Assembly: GCA_964369235.1 (NCBI GenBank)
Contig: CAYJEQ010000031.1
Coordinates: 1-28,061 of the forward strand
Reading direction: 5' to 3'
DNA from: CAYJEQ01 sp964369235
Lineage (GTDB): Bacteria; Bacillota; Clostridia; Oscillospirales; Ruminococcaceae
DNA: 28,061 nt
The notes beneath the pieces are model-generated. The model was not told where the DNA came from, made no database searches, and was given only the letters and a program-made list of their open reading frames with translations. How positions within the stretch are numbered: position 1 is the stretch's first letter; each line of letters begins with the position of its first letter. A program made the position numbers and the translations under genes. Shown one piece after another: positions 15,856 through 23,554 of this stretch.

Positions 15856-15888
15856 AACACCCCTAGCTGATACTTAGCTAGGGGTGTT
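15856..15888. terminator. Perfect hairpin just upstream of parS
   Basis: AACACCCCTAGCT / AGCTAGGGGTGTT, 13 bp with a 7-nt loop, ends four bases before the first parS. It has no clear T-tract. It could terminate upstream transcription or insulate parS. Confidence 0.5.
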
Positions 15889-15891
15889 ATT

Positions 15892-15907
15892 TGTTCCACG
15901 TGAAACA
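15892..15907. promoter_or_regulatory. parS site 1
   Basis: TGTTCCACGTGAAACA is a perfect match to the 16-bp Spo0J/ParB nucleation site. ParB loads here and spreads along DNA as a CTP-dependent clamp; parA and parB are the next genes. Confidence 0.97.
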
Positions 15908-15931
15908 TCAATGTCGAATTATAAGATATAA

Positions 15932-15947
15932 TGTTCCACGTGAAACA
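15932..15947. promoter_or_regulatory. parS site 2
   Basis: A second identical TGTTCCACGTGAAACA, offset 40 bp from the first and 27 bp upstream of the parA promoter's -35. Its place suggests that ParB loading could also repress parAB. Confidence 0.97.
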
Positions 15948-15973
15948 TTTCTATGTTTTTTAATAGAAAGTAT

Positions 15974-16001
15974 TTGATTTTTTACTTTAATATGCTATAA
16001 T
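15974..16001 (+). promoter_or_regulatory. parA promoter
   Basis: TTGATT (15974-15979), 16 bp, then TATAAT (15996-16001), with an extended -10 TG just before it. It would start transcription about 40 bp before parA. Confidence 0.8.
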
Positions 16002-16048
16002 TACAGTATTAGTTAAAACTAAAATTAATATAAGGGCATGGTGGAACA

Positions 16049-16804
16049 ATGGGCAAGATAATTGCAATCGCCAACCAAAAAGGTGGGGTAGGTAAGACTA
16101 CTTCAGCTATAAATATAGCAGCCTCTTTAGGTTTTTTAGATAAAAAAGTCCTTCTAGTGGACATAGACCCTCAAGGAAACGCCACCAGTGGCTATGGAAT
16201 AAGCAAGAAAGAAGTAAAAACCTCCTCCTATGATATGCTAGTAAAGGAAATACCCACTGAGGAAGTTATCCTTAAAACCGAGTTTAAAGGAGTAGATATT
16301 ATCCCGTCAACTATAGGTTTAGCAGGTGCAGAGCTGGAAATGATGGACAATCCTGATCGCAGTAATATAATTAAAAAGGCACTAGCACAAGTCAAGGCAG
16401 ATTATGATTATATAATTATAGATTGCCCGCCATCACTAGGATTAATTACAATTAACGCCCTTACTGCTGCTGACAGCCTATTAATACCAATACAGTGTGA
16501 GTTCTTTGCACTGGAGGGATTATCCCAGCTAATGGCAACAGTAAGACAGGTAAAGCGCCTATATAATAGCCACCTAGACATTGAAGGTGTCTTATTTACT
16601 ATGTATGATGGCAGGCTTAACCTAACCATACAGGTTGTAGAAGAAGTTAAGAAATTCTTCCCTAATAAGGTATTTAAGAATACAATACCAAGAAATGTAA
16701 GAATTTCTGAGGCACAGAGCTATGGACAGCCATCAATATACTTTGATAAATATTCCCGTGGATCACTGGCATATAAAGAGCTAGTTATGGAAATAATCAA
16801 ATAA
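16049..16804 (+). CDS. parA: Chromosome partition ATPase ParA (Soj)
   Basis: A 251-residue deviant-Walker ATPase that drives origin segregation with ParB and, in Bacillus, controls DnaA. The P-loop KGGVGKTT (11-18) carries the signature lysine at 11 and is followed by LLVDIDPQGNAT, YIIIDCPPSLG and IPIQCEFFALEG. The length equals Soj, with no N-terminal DNA-binding extension, so it is a chromosomal type. It starts at ATG 16049 behind TAAGGG; an out-of-frame seven-codon ORF (16038-16061) overlaps the start. It has its own promoter and two parS sites upstream, and parB follows after 36 bp. Confidence 0.97.
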   Translation: MGKIIAIANQKGGVGKTTSAINIAASLGFLDKKVLLVDIDPQGNATSGYGISKKEVKTSSYDMLVKEIPTEEVILKTEFKGVDIIPSTIGLAGAELEMMDNPDRSNIIKKALAQVKADYDYIIIDCPPSLGLITINALTAADSLLIPIQCEFFALEGLSQLMATVRQVKRLYNSHLDIEGVLFTMYDGRLNLTIQVVEEVKKFFPNKVFKNTIPRNVRISEAQSYGQPSIYFDKYSRGSLAYKELVMEIIK

Positions 16805-16840
16805 AAGCTAAATAATCCATATAATGAAAGGAAGGTAGTT

Positions 16841-17692
16841 ATGTCAGCTAAAAAATCAGGACTAGGTAAAGGCCTTGATATACTATTTGAAGAGAATTCC
16901 TCCGACATGAACTCAGTATCAATGGTAAATATATCAGATATTGAGCCTAATAAGGATCAACCTAGACATATATTTAATGATCAGCCCCTAGAGGAGCTGG
17001 CACAGTCTATTAAAGAACATGGTGTGCTACAGCCACTACTTGTGCGACCTTTACACAATGGTAGCTATCAAATAGTAGCAGGGGAGCGCCGTTGGAGAGC
17101 TAGTAGAATTGCTGGCCTTACTGAGCTACCTGTTATTATTAAAGAGCTAACAGCTTCAGCAGCTATGGAAATAGCACTAATTGAGAATCTACAGCGTGAA
17201 AATCTTAATGTAATCGAAGAAGCACTGGGATATAAAAGCCTTGCAGATGATCACAAGATGACTCAGGAGCAGATTTCCAAAAGAGTAAGTAAATCCCGTC
17301 CTGCAATCGCAAATGCCCTAAGACTGTTAAACCTACCTAATATGGTTATTGAAATGATAAAAAATGATGATATTTCTGCTGGACATGGTAAAGCACTACT
17401 TGCCTTTGAGGATCATGAGCTTATTTCCTCCATTGCTAATCAGATTGTAATAAAGGATTTAACAGTTAGAGATGTTGAGCGATTAGCCCAGATGAAAAAA
17501 GCCGATCCTAAAGCAGAGGTTAAGGAAAAAACCAGCTGGGGAGATAGCTATATTAAGGAAGTACAGCTTGCACTGGCTAGCGAACTAGGAACTAAGGTTA
17601 AAATAACTCAAAAAGGCTCCAAAGGTGTACTAGCTATTGAGTTTTACTCTGAGGAAGAGTTAAAAACTCTAAGTAAACTACTGTCAAAATAA
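16841..17692 (+). CDS. parB: Chromosome partition protein ParB (Spo0J)
   Basis: A 283-residue parS-binding CTPase clamp. It begins SAKKSGLGKGLDILF, the conserved ParA-stimulating N-terminus. The CTP-binding motifs GERRWR (81-86) and ENLQRENLN (115-123) are intact, and the helix-turn-helix at 141-160 (TQEQISKRVSKSRPAIANAL) reads parS. The C-terminal dimerisation domain is present (IKITQKGSKGVLAIEFYSEEEL). A strong GAAAGGAAGG lies before ATG 16841. The complete ParA-binding N-terminus, absent from the noc-like paralogue at 14713, marks this as the true partner of parA. Confidence 0.98.
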   Translation: MSAKKSGLGKGLDILFEENSSDMNSVSMVNISDIEPNKDQPRHIFNDQPLEELAQSIKEHGVLQPLLVRPLHNGSYQIVAGERRWRASRIAGLTELPVIIKELTASAAMEIALIENLQRENLNVIEEALGYKSLADDHKMTQEQISKRVSKSRPAIANALRLLNLPNMVIEMIKNDDISAGHGKALLAFEDHELISSIANQIVIKDLTVRDVERLAQMKKADPKAEVKEKTSWGDSYIKEVQLALASELGTKVKITQKGSKGVLAIEFYSEEELKTLSKLLSK

Positions 17693-17717
17693 TATTATAT
17701 AAAAGGAGAAATAAAAA

Positions 17718-18992
17718 ATGTTAGATATTAAACTAATAAGAACTGACGCTGAGAAGGTTAAACAGGCTATGAGAAACCGTAATAAGAATATGGATAGCCT
17801 AATTGATGAGATTTTAGAGATAGACAAGGATCGCAGAGAGATTAGCTCCCATGCAGACGGTCTAAAAGCTGAGCAGAACAAAGCAAGTAAAGAAATCCCA
17901 GCAATGAAAAAAGCTGGACAGGATACCACAGAGCTAATGGCTGAAATGAAGATTCTATCTGAGAAGATTAGAGAGTGTGATGTTAAGATTTCTGCATTAG
18001 AGGAAAAACAGCTTGAAATTCTACTAAATATCCCTAATGTTCCTCATGACTCCGTACCAGTTGGTGGTGATGAGCATGATAATATCGAACTTAGAAAGGT
18101 TGGAACACCTAGAGAATTCCCATATGAGCCAAAGGCACACTGGGAAATTGGTGCTAACCTAGGTATACTAGATCCAGAAACAGCTGGTAAGGTAACAGGT
18201 GCAAGATTCCATTTCTATAGAGGTTTAGGAGCTAGACTAGAAAGAGCTATAATCAACTACTTCCTAGACACCCACACTTCCAGAGGATATACAGAAATTT
18301 TACCTCCATTTATTGCTAATAAGCATTCTATGACAGGTACAGGACAGCTTCCTAAGTTTGGTGAGGATATGTTTAAGCTAGAAGGCCTAGACTACTACCT
18401 AATCCCTACAGCAGAGGTACCAGTAACTAATATGCACCGTGAAGAAATCATGGATGGGGCTAACCTAACTACTAGCTACTGTGCATACTCTGCTTGCTTT
18501 AGAGCTGAGGCTGGCAGTGCTGGTAGAGATACTAGAGGTCTAATTAGACAGCACCAGTTTAACAAGGTTGAGCTAGTTAAGTTTGCTGACCCTGCTACTT
18601 CCTACGAAGAACTAGAGAAGCTAACACTGGACGCAGAAGAAGTGCTAAAAGGCCTAGGCCTTCCATACAGAGTAGTTGCTCTATGCAGTGGGGATATGGG
18701 CTTTAGCAGTGCTAAAACCTATGATATCGAGGTTTGGATGCCTTCCTACAATAGATATGTTGAGATTTCTAGCTGTAGTAACTTTGAGGATTTTCAGGCT
18801 AGACGCGCTAATATTAGATTTAAGCATAATATTAAGGATAAGGCTCAGTTTGTACACACATTAAACGGTTCTGGTGTGGCTGTTGGCAGAACAGTAGCTG
18901 CTATCCTAGAAAACTTCCAGAATGATGACGGTACAGTTACCATTCCAGAAGCTCTAGTGCCATATATGAGAACAGATGTTATTAAGAAATAA
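17718..18992 (+). CDS. serS: Seryl-tRNA synthetase
   Basis: A 424-residue class II aminoacyl-tRNA synthetase that charges tRNA-Ser. The N-terminal long coiled-coil arm (about 1-105) has alternating charged residues, and the catalytic domain follows. Motif 2 begins FRAEAGSAGRDTRG (from Phe261) and motif 3 is GSGVAVGRTVAAILEN (384-399, Arg391). TAEVPVTN, the serine-specific loop, is present. ATG 17718 follows AAAAGGAG. It lies 25 bp behind parB, so it probably shares the parA promoter; no T-box leader is seen. A pair of hairpins ends the transcript. Confidence 0.98.
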   Translation: MLDIKLIRTDAEKVKQAMRNRNKNMDSLIDEILEIDKDRREISSHADGLKAEQNKASKEIPAMKKAGQDTTELMAEMKILSEKIRECDVKISALEEKQLEILLNIPNVPHDSVPVGGDEHDNIELRKVGTPREFPYEPKAHWEIGANLGILDPETAGKVTGARFHFYRGLGARLERAIINYFLDTHTSRGYTEILPPFIANKHSMTGTGQLPKFGEDMFKLEGLDYYLIPTAEVPVTNMHREEIMDGANLTTSYCAYSACFRAEAGSAGRDTRGLIRQHQFNKVELVKFADPATSYEELEKLTLDAEEVLKGLGLPYRVVALCSGDMGFSSAKTYDIEVWMPSYNRYVEISSCSNFEDFQARRANIRFKHNIKDKAQFVHTLNGSGVAVGRTVAAILENFQNDDGTVTIPEALVPYMRTDVIKK

Positions 18993-19054
18993 TACAATGT
19001 GTATATAATCAATATTACAATAAGTATAATCAAGAATTCTATATCAATTGCTGT

Positions 19055-19089
19055 AGTGGTTTCCCTTGCCGAATGCGAGGGAAACCACT
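19055..19089 (+). promoter_or_regulatory. Long stem-loop after serS
   Basis: A 15-bp stem with one G-T pair (AGTGGTTTCCCTTGC / GCGAGGGAAACCACT) and loop CGAAT lies 62 bp after the serS stop. It has no T-run. It may protect the mRNA 3' end or help the next terminator. Confidence 0.55.
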
Positions 19090-19130
19090 GAATATAATTT
19101 CACCCCAATATTTGATAAAGAGCCTAATCA

Positions 19131-19176
19131 AAGAAGTATCTAAAAGACTTTATAGTCCTATAGATACTTCTTTTTT
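19131..19176 (+). terminator. Rho-independent terminator of the parA-parB-serS unit
   Basis: AAGAAGTATCTA / TAGATACTTCTT (12-bp stem) with an inner GACT / AGTC helix, followed by TTTTTT counting the stem end. The A-rich 5' arm also gives some termination potential on the other strand. Confidence 0.9.
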
Positions 19177-19345
19177 GGCTATTTATAGCTGATATATAGT
19201 TATTATTAAGATTATAAAAGCAAGTATTATAACTTACACAAAAATATTAAATCAATGAGGATTTAAGGCTACTATGCAATTAGCATAAGTAAAAACTACA
19301 CTTTTGTGAAATTAGTAGATTTTACCAAATTAGTATAAAAAAGTA

Positions 19346-19374
19346 TTGATATGCCATAAAAAATAGTATATACT
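19346..19374 (+). promoter_or_regulatory. gldA promoter
   Basis: TTGATA (19346-19351), exactly 17 bp, then TATACT (19369-19374). The predicted start of transcription near 19381 gives a long 5' leader. Confidence 0.8.
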
Positions 19375-19420
19375 GTGAGTGGGATATATTTTTAACAAAC
19401 TATTTATTTGAAATGTAAGG

Positions 19421-19500
19421 ATGTTTTAAGGCTTTTAGCTCAAAGGGAATAAAATTTTCCTAATGCCCGTTTATTGGCATTGCAAAATAGCCTAAAACAT
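19421..19500 (+). promoter_or_regulatory. Structured 5' leader of gldA, riboswitch-like fold
   Basis: ATGTTTTAAGGCT (19421-19433) pairs with AGCCTAAAACAT (19489-19500), leaving one bulged A. Inside are two hairpins: GGAA / TTCC (19446-19460) and AATGCC / GGCATT (19462-19481). Together they make a three-way junction between the promoter and the gldA ribosome-binding site at 19514. I do not recognise a known riboswitch class. There is no terminator, so control, if any, would be at translation or stability. Confidence 0.45.
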
Positions 19501-19531
19501 TGCAAACAGAGAGAAAGGAATGGTCATAAAC

Positions 19532-20602
19532 ATGAGAAGAATTATTTTTGCACCCAGCAGATATATTCAAGGTAATGGCGAAATCAAAGAATTAGCAACC
19601 CATGTGGCTTCCCTAGGCAAGAAACCTTTTATTTTAGTTGACCCTTATATTTTAGAAAACTACGGCGATTACATTAAATCTAGCTTTACAGAAGATGTAA
19701 AACTAACTGCATTTACTGGTGAGTGTAGCTTTATTGCTATAGATAATTTAGTAAATAATGCAATAGGTGATGAAGATGTTCTTGTAGGTATTGGTGGTGG
19801 TAAAACTATTGATACTGCAAAAGCCGTTGCAATAAAGAAAAATATACCTATGATCATCTGCCCTACAGCTGCTTCTAGTGATGCACCTTGTAGCTCTTTA
19901 AGTGTTGTTTACACCGAAGATGGCGTTTATGAAGATGTACTATACTACACAAAAAATCCTGATATAGTATTAGTGGATACGGATATAGTTGCTAAAGCTC
20001 CTGCTAGACTTCTAGTTACTGGTATGGGTGATGCTCTGGCAACATTTTATGAAATGAGAAGCAACTACCGTGCTGATAAGAATGTTATTGCCGGTGGTAA
20101 AGTGTCAAGAACAGCTTATGCAGTGGCAGAAACTTGTAAAGATATTCTACTGGAAAAAGGCTATATAGCACTACAATCAGCTAAGAATAAGACTTTAACT
20201 ACAGCTTTTGAAGATGTAATTGAAGCTAATACATATATGAGTGGCCTAGGCTTTGAATCCGGTGGTGTGGCAGTTGCCCATGGAGTTCACGATGCACTAA
20301 CTATACTAGACGAAACCCACCATCTTCTACATGGGGAAAAGGTTGCCTTTGGCACCATCTGCCAACTAGTAATAGAAAATGCACCTAAGGAAGAAATCAC
20401 AGAAATTATTGATTTCTGTAAATCTGTAGGACTGCCAACTAATCTTAAGGATTTAGGTATTGTTAGTGATATAGAGGAAAAAATCAGAAAGGTAGCCCAG
20501 ACCTGTGACAATCCACTAGGACTTGTGTACAACTGCCCATTTGAGGTTACACCTGATTTAATCTACGGAACAATTATGACCGTAAATGAACTAGGTAAAT
20601 AA
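19532..20602 (+). CDS. gldA: NAD-dependent glycerol dehydrogenase (iron-type alcohol dehydrogenase family)
   Basis: A 356-residue enzyme oxidising glycerol to dihydroxyacetone, or the reverse. The sequence follows the Bacillus GldA pattern: FAPSRYIQGNGEI, nucleotide-binding GIGGGKTIDTAKAVA (86-100), PTAASSDAPCSSLSVVY, GLGFESGGVAVAHGVH and HGEKVAFG. The metal ligands expected for GldA are present: Asp167 (GMGDA), His250 and His267. The start is placed at ATG 19532; an in-frame ATG at 19520 directly touches the AAAGGA site, so is less likely. It is a single-gene unit with its own promoter and structured leader. The convergent terminator follows 20 bp later. Related members act on other polyols, so the substrate is probable, not proven. 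Confidence 0.93.
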   Translation: MRRIIFAPSRYIQGNGEIKELATHVASLGKKPFILVDPYILENYGDYIKSSFTEDVKLTAFTGECSFIAIDNLVNNAIGDEDVLVGIGGGKTIDTAKAVAIKKNIPMIICPTAASSDAPCSSLSVVYTEDGVYEDVLYYTKNPDIVLVDTDIVAKAPARLLVTGMGDALATFYEMRSNYRADKNVIAGGKVSRTAYAVAETCKDILLEKGYIALQSAKNKTLTTAFEDVIEANTYMSGLGFESGGVAVAHGVHDALTILDETHHLLHGEKVAFGTICQLVIENAPKEEITEIIDFCKSVGLPTNLKDLGIVSDIEEKIRKVAQTCDNPLGLVYNCPFEVTPDLIYGTIMTVNELGK

Positions 20603-20621
20603 TTTTTATACAATAAAAAAC

Positions 20622-20653
20622 ACAGCCATTTCAGAATACACTGAAATGGCTGT
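20622..20653. terminator. Bidirectional terminator between gldA and the ankyrin gene
   Basis: ACAGCCATTTCAG / CTGAAATGGCTGT, a 13-bp perfect stem with a 6-nt loop. On the minus strand it is followed by GTTTTTTATTG, a good intrinsic terminator for the leftward genes; on the plus strand it is followed by TATTTAT, for gldA. Confidence 0.88.
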
Positions 20654-20674
20654 TATTTATATTGTTTATTTAAT

Positions 20675-21685
20675 TTATACTAGTCCTAGTTTTGCCTTTT
20701 TCTCCTCTAGGATTTTCTTATAATCTGAGGCAGTTCTACCAAATATATCTGTTGTTTCTCCAGTAGCCCCCATAGAGATTAGTATTTCTATTGCCTTAGT
20801 AAAATCTTTCTGATAGGGTAGATAGTCCCTTTGTTGGGGTTTGGAAAATTTTGTTAAGTCTATAGTCTTCTGTGCCAGTCTAATATAGCAAGTAGAAAGC
20901 AAATCACGACCGTACTCATCTACACTGTTAATCCCATTAGTTAGAGCTTTTACAAAGGTCTGTAGTCTTTTTTTATTGCCGTATATTTTAGGGTAGGGGG
21001 CTAGAAAATCATTTAATATAAAATCATACTGCCTAGTTTCTAGGTAGTGAGGTGGTATGGTGGGCAGTTTCTCTGGATATAGCTGACCTATTGCAGTTAG
21101 AGTTTTTCTATAGTTATACCAGTTTACATTATTATACAAAAAAAACTCCATATCTTCGCCTTTGTGGTATTTCATAAGTTTTTCAAAGGAAAAAACAGGG
21201 GCAAAAACACTGCGCTCATTGCCATTTACATCTACATTTTCTTTGAAAATATCATAACCAGCCTTTACAAAGGCAGCAAAAATTCTATCCTCTAAATCCC
21301 CACCAGTGGCGTAGTTAATAAGTAAATTCTTTTTTGGTAGCTCTATGCCCTCTCTTGATAGCAAGAACTCTACCATTTCCACATTATTATTTTCATGGGC
21401 AAACATAAGGGCTGTATAGCCTTTATTATCTACTAAATTTATATCTGCACCTAGCTCTACCAGCTTTTTTGCAAAGATATTTTCATAGTTATCATAAGGT
21501 TTACCTAGAAATTCACACATACCTTTAGCTGATTGGGTCATAAAATTCATTAAAGCTGTTCTTCCATATTCGCTACGGCTATTTATACCACCCTTGGAAT
21601 TTAAAAGCTTCATTAAATCATCAAAATTACCAGCACCACTTGCTTCAAGAAATTCTTTATAGCTATAATCTAATTTATTTTCCAA
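20675..21685 (-). CDS. Ankyrin-repeat protein
   Basis: A 336-residue soluble protein with recognisable ankyrin repeats: one around 36-50 (SRSEYGRTALMNFM), the clearest at 77-110 (ELGADINLVDNKGYTALMFAHENNNVEMVEFLL), and degenerate ones near the C-terminus (INSVDEYGRDLLSTC; LISMGATGETTDIFGRTASDY). The middle (about 120-245) is aromatic-rich and not assigned. No signal peptide or membrane helix is seen. Ankyrin repeats bind other proteins; the partner is unknown. The start is TTG at 21685, supported by GGAGG 8 nt upstream. It follows the DUF1846 gene by 32 bp, so the two probably share a transcript. Confidence 0.85.
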   Translation of the reverse strand: MENKLDYSYKEFLEASGAGNFDDLMKLLNSKGGINSRSEYGRTALMNFMTQSAKGMCEFLGKPYDNYENIFAKKLVELGADINLVDNKGYTALMFAHENNNVEMVEFLLSREGIELPKKNLLINYATGGDLEDRIFAAFVKAGYDIFKENVDVNGNERSVFAPVFSFEKLMKYHKGEDMEFFLYNNVNWYNYRKTLTAIGQLYPEKLPTIPPHYLETRQYDFILNDFLAPYPKIYGNKKRLQTFVKALTNGINSVDEYGRDLLSTCYIRLAQKTIDLTKFSKPQQRDYLPYQKDFTKAIEILISMGATGETTDIFGRTASDYKKILEEKKAKLGLV

Positions 21686-21717
21686 AGCTACACCCTCCTA
21701 TAAATAGTTTCTTATGC

Positions 21718-23202
21718 TTATTTAAAATACAGGTCGGTAGTTGGGAATTTAGGCTCACAGGTGCAGTTTATACCTAGCTTTAAAAATACTGAGCTATCTG
21801 CTGCTGTAATTATATCAGAACTATGTGCCTGACAGCCCCTGAGCTCCACTAATTTCTCCATTGCTGCCTTTGCATTACCATCGGTAGCTGCTGATATAGC
21901 CAGTGCTTGTAGCACCTCTTCAAGCTTTAGATTAGGGCGTCTGCTACCTAGGATTTCTTCCTTCATCTTAACTATAGGGGAAAGTACCTCTGGGCTTATT
22001 AACAGTACATCTTCCTGTATTTCTGCTAACATCTTAATGGAGTTAAGCACTGCTGCTGCTGTGTCATTCATCAGATTAGAGGATTTACCTGTGGCAATTC
22101 TACCATCGGCAAGCTCTATTGCAACTGCACTTGTATCTTCTTTCTCTGCTTTCTGAGTAGCTGGTAGCACCACTGCTCTATCCTTAGTAGAGATATTTAG
22201 ATTGCTCATTAGATACTCTATTCTCTGGCAAGCCTCTGCATCACCTCTGCCTGTTTTGTAATCACACTGGGCACTGTATAGTCGGCGAATTATCTCCTGA
22301 CAAGCTGCATCTTTAACTGCTTCATCATCAAAAATTGCCTTGCCTATCATATTTACTCCCATGTCAGTAGGGGATTTGTAAATTTCTTCACCTAGTATTC
22401 TATTTAAAATAGTTCTAACTACTGGGAATGCCTCAATATCTCTATTATAGTTAACTGCTGTTTCGCCATATGCCTCTAGGTGGAATGGATCAATCATATT
22501 TACATCTTTTAGGTCTGCTGTTGCTGCTTCGTAAGCCACATTTACTGGGTGATTAAGTGGTAAACTCCATACTGGAAAGGTTTCGTACTTAGCGTAGCCA
22601 GCCTTAACCCCTCTCTGCTGTTCATGGTATAGCTGGGATAAACAGGTACCCAGTTTACCACTGCCTGGCCCTGGGGCTGTTACCACTACCAGTGGACGGG
22701 TAGTTTCAATATATGGATTAGCTCCATAACCCTCTGGTGATACAATCACATCAACATTGGAAGGATATCCCTCTGTTAAACTGTGGATGTATACTTTTTC
22801 CCCTCTCATCTCCAGTTTTTTACGGAAGATGTCTGCTGCTGGCTGTCCTGTAAACTGGGTAATCAGTACCGAGCCAATATATAAATCCATCTTTCTTAAA
22901 CTGTCAATTAATCTTAGTACATCCATATCATAGGTAATACCAATATCCGATCTTACCTTGTTCTGCTCAATAGCCTTAGCACTAATACATAGTATAATTT
23001 CTGCCTGATCCTTCATCTCATGAAGCATCTTTACCTTTGCATTTACATCAAACCCTGGTAATACACGGGATGCGTGGTAATCATCAAATAATTTACCACC
23101 AAATTCTAGATATAATTTGTTGTCAAAGCGCTCTATTCTCTGTCTAATCCTTGCCGCTTGTTCTTTAATATACACTTCATTATCAAATCCTGCTTTAATC
23201 AT
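21718..23202 (-). CDS. DUF1846 (UPF0371) family protein
   Basis: A 494-residue protein matching the DUF1846 family, whose members are about this size, are widespread in Firmicutes, and have no firmly established function. Visible: the family start IKAGFDNEVYIKEQAARIRQ, FGGKLFDDYHASRVLPGF, ISPEGYG-type segments, and a P-loop-like GPGSGKLGT (178-186) that suggests nucleotide or phosphate binding. There is no signal peptide. The frame is open to 23268, but ATG 23202 is the right start: GGAAGG lies upstream and homologues begin there. A consensus promoter is 47 bp further up. It is first in a two-gene leftward unit with the ankyrin gene. Confidence 0.88.
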   Translation of the reverse strand: MIKAGFDNEVYIKEQAARIRQRIERFDNKLYLEFGGKLFDDYHASRVLPGFDVNAKVKMLHEMKDQAEIILCISAKAIEQNKVRSDIGITYDMDVLRLIDSLRKMDLYIGSVLITQFTGQPAADIFRKKLEMRGEKVYIHSLTEGYPSNVDVIVSPEGYGANPYIETTRPLVVVTAPGPGSGKLGTCLSQLYHEQQRGVKAGYAKYETFPVWSLPLNHPVNVAYEAATADLKDVNMIDPFHLEAYGETAVNYNRDIEAFPVVRTILNRILGEEIYKSPTDMGVNMIGKAIFDDEAVKDAACQEIIRRLYSAQCDYKTGRGDAEACQRIEYLMSNLNISTKDRAVVLPATQKAEKEDTSAVAIELADGRIATGKSSNLMNDTAAAVLNSIKMLAEIQEDVLLISPEVLSPIVKMKEEILGSRRPNLKLEEVLQALAISAATDGNAKAAMEKLVELRGCQAHSSDIITAADSSVFLKLGINCTCEPKFPTTDLYFK

Positions 23203-23248
23203 GGTGTAATCCCGCCTTCCTTGGTTTTTTAATTTATTATAATGGCTA

Positions 23249-23277
23249 ATTATAGCACACCGACCCATTTATAACAA
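23249..23277 (-). promoter_or_regulatory. Promoter of the DUF1846-ankyrin unit
   Basis: On the minus strand, TTGTTA (23277-23272), 17 bp, then TATAAT (23254-23249). Confidence 0.8.
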
Positions 23278-23390
23278 ATAGAAAAAATCGTAACTATTCT
23301 GGATTTTTCAGTGCATTTTTGCAGAAAAATCTATATTTCACCCATTACCCCTTGACATTTCCTATAAAATATGGTGAAATATATTAGAAC

Positions 23391-23471
23391 CCCTACAGGC
23401 TATATACTGGCCTTAGGGTTAGTTTCTTTGTGTATAATTTATAAAACCATCGCCTATAGGGCGATTTTTTT
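23391..23471 (+). promoter_or_regulatory. Attenuator-like leader upstream of the dipeptidase gene
   Basis: CCCTACAGGC (23391-23400) can pair with GGCCTTAGGG (23409-23418), or alternatively with GCCTATAGGG (23452-23461), which includes the 5' arm of an intrinsic terminator, ATCGCC / GGCGAT + seven T's (23449-23471). The two foldings exclude one another, as in attenuators and riboswitches. TTGACA at 23352-23357 could be the -35 of its promoter, though the -10 is poor. Confidence 0.5.
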
Positions 23472-23554
23472 GTATATGGGAAAAACCATAGTAACAACAC
23501 TCCATTAACCTCCAAATCTGAAATACCCTAGTAAAATAAGAAAGGATGCTATTT

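Larger units (their letters stand above)
15553..16048. other. Intergenic partition-control region
   Basis: Besides the hairpin at 15580-15606, it contains a 13-bp perfect stem at 15856-15888, two parS sites and the parA promoter. The AT-rich middle (15620-15850) shows nothing I can name; a 24-codon ORF at 15579 has no good ribosome-binding site. Confidence 0.7.
18993..19531. other. Intergenic region serS-gldA
   Basis: After the two hairpins at 19055-19176 there is an AT-rich stretch (19177-19345) with nothing recognisable. Then comes the gldA promoter (19346-19374) and a leader of about 150 nt that can form a closed multi-branch fold (19421-19500). No tRNA gene is present. Confidence 0.7.
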
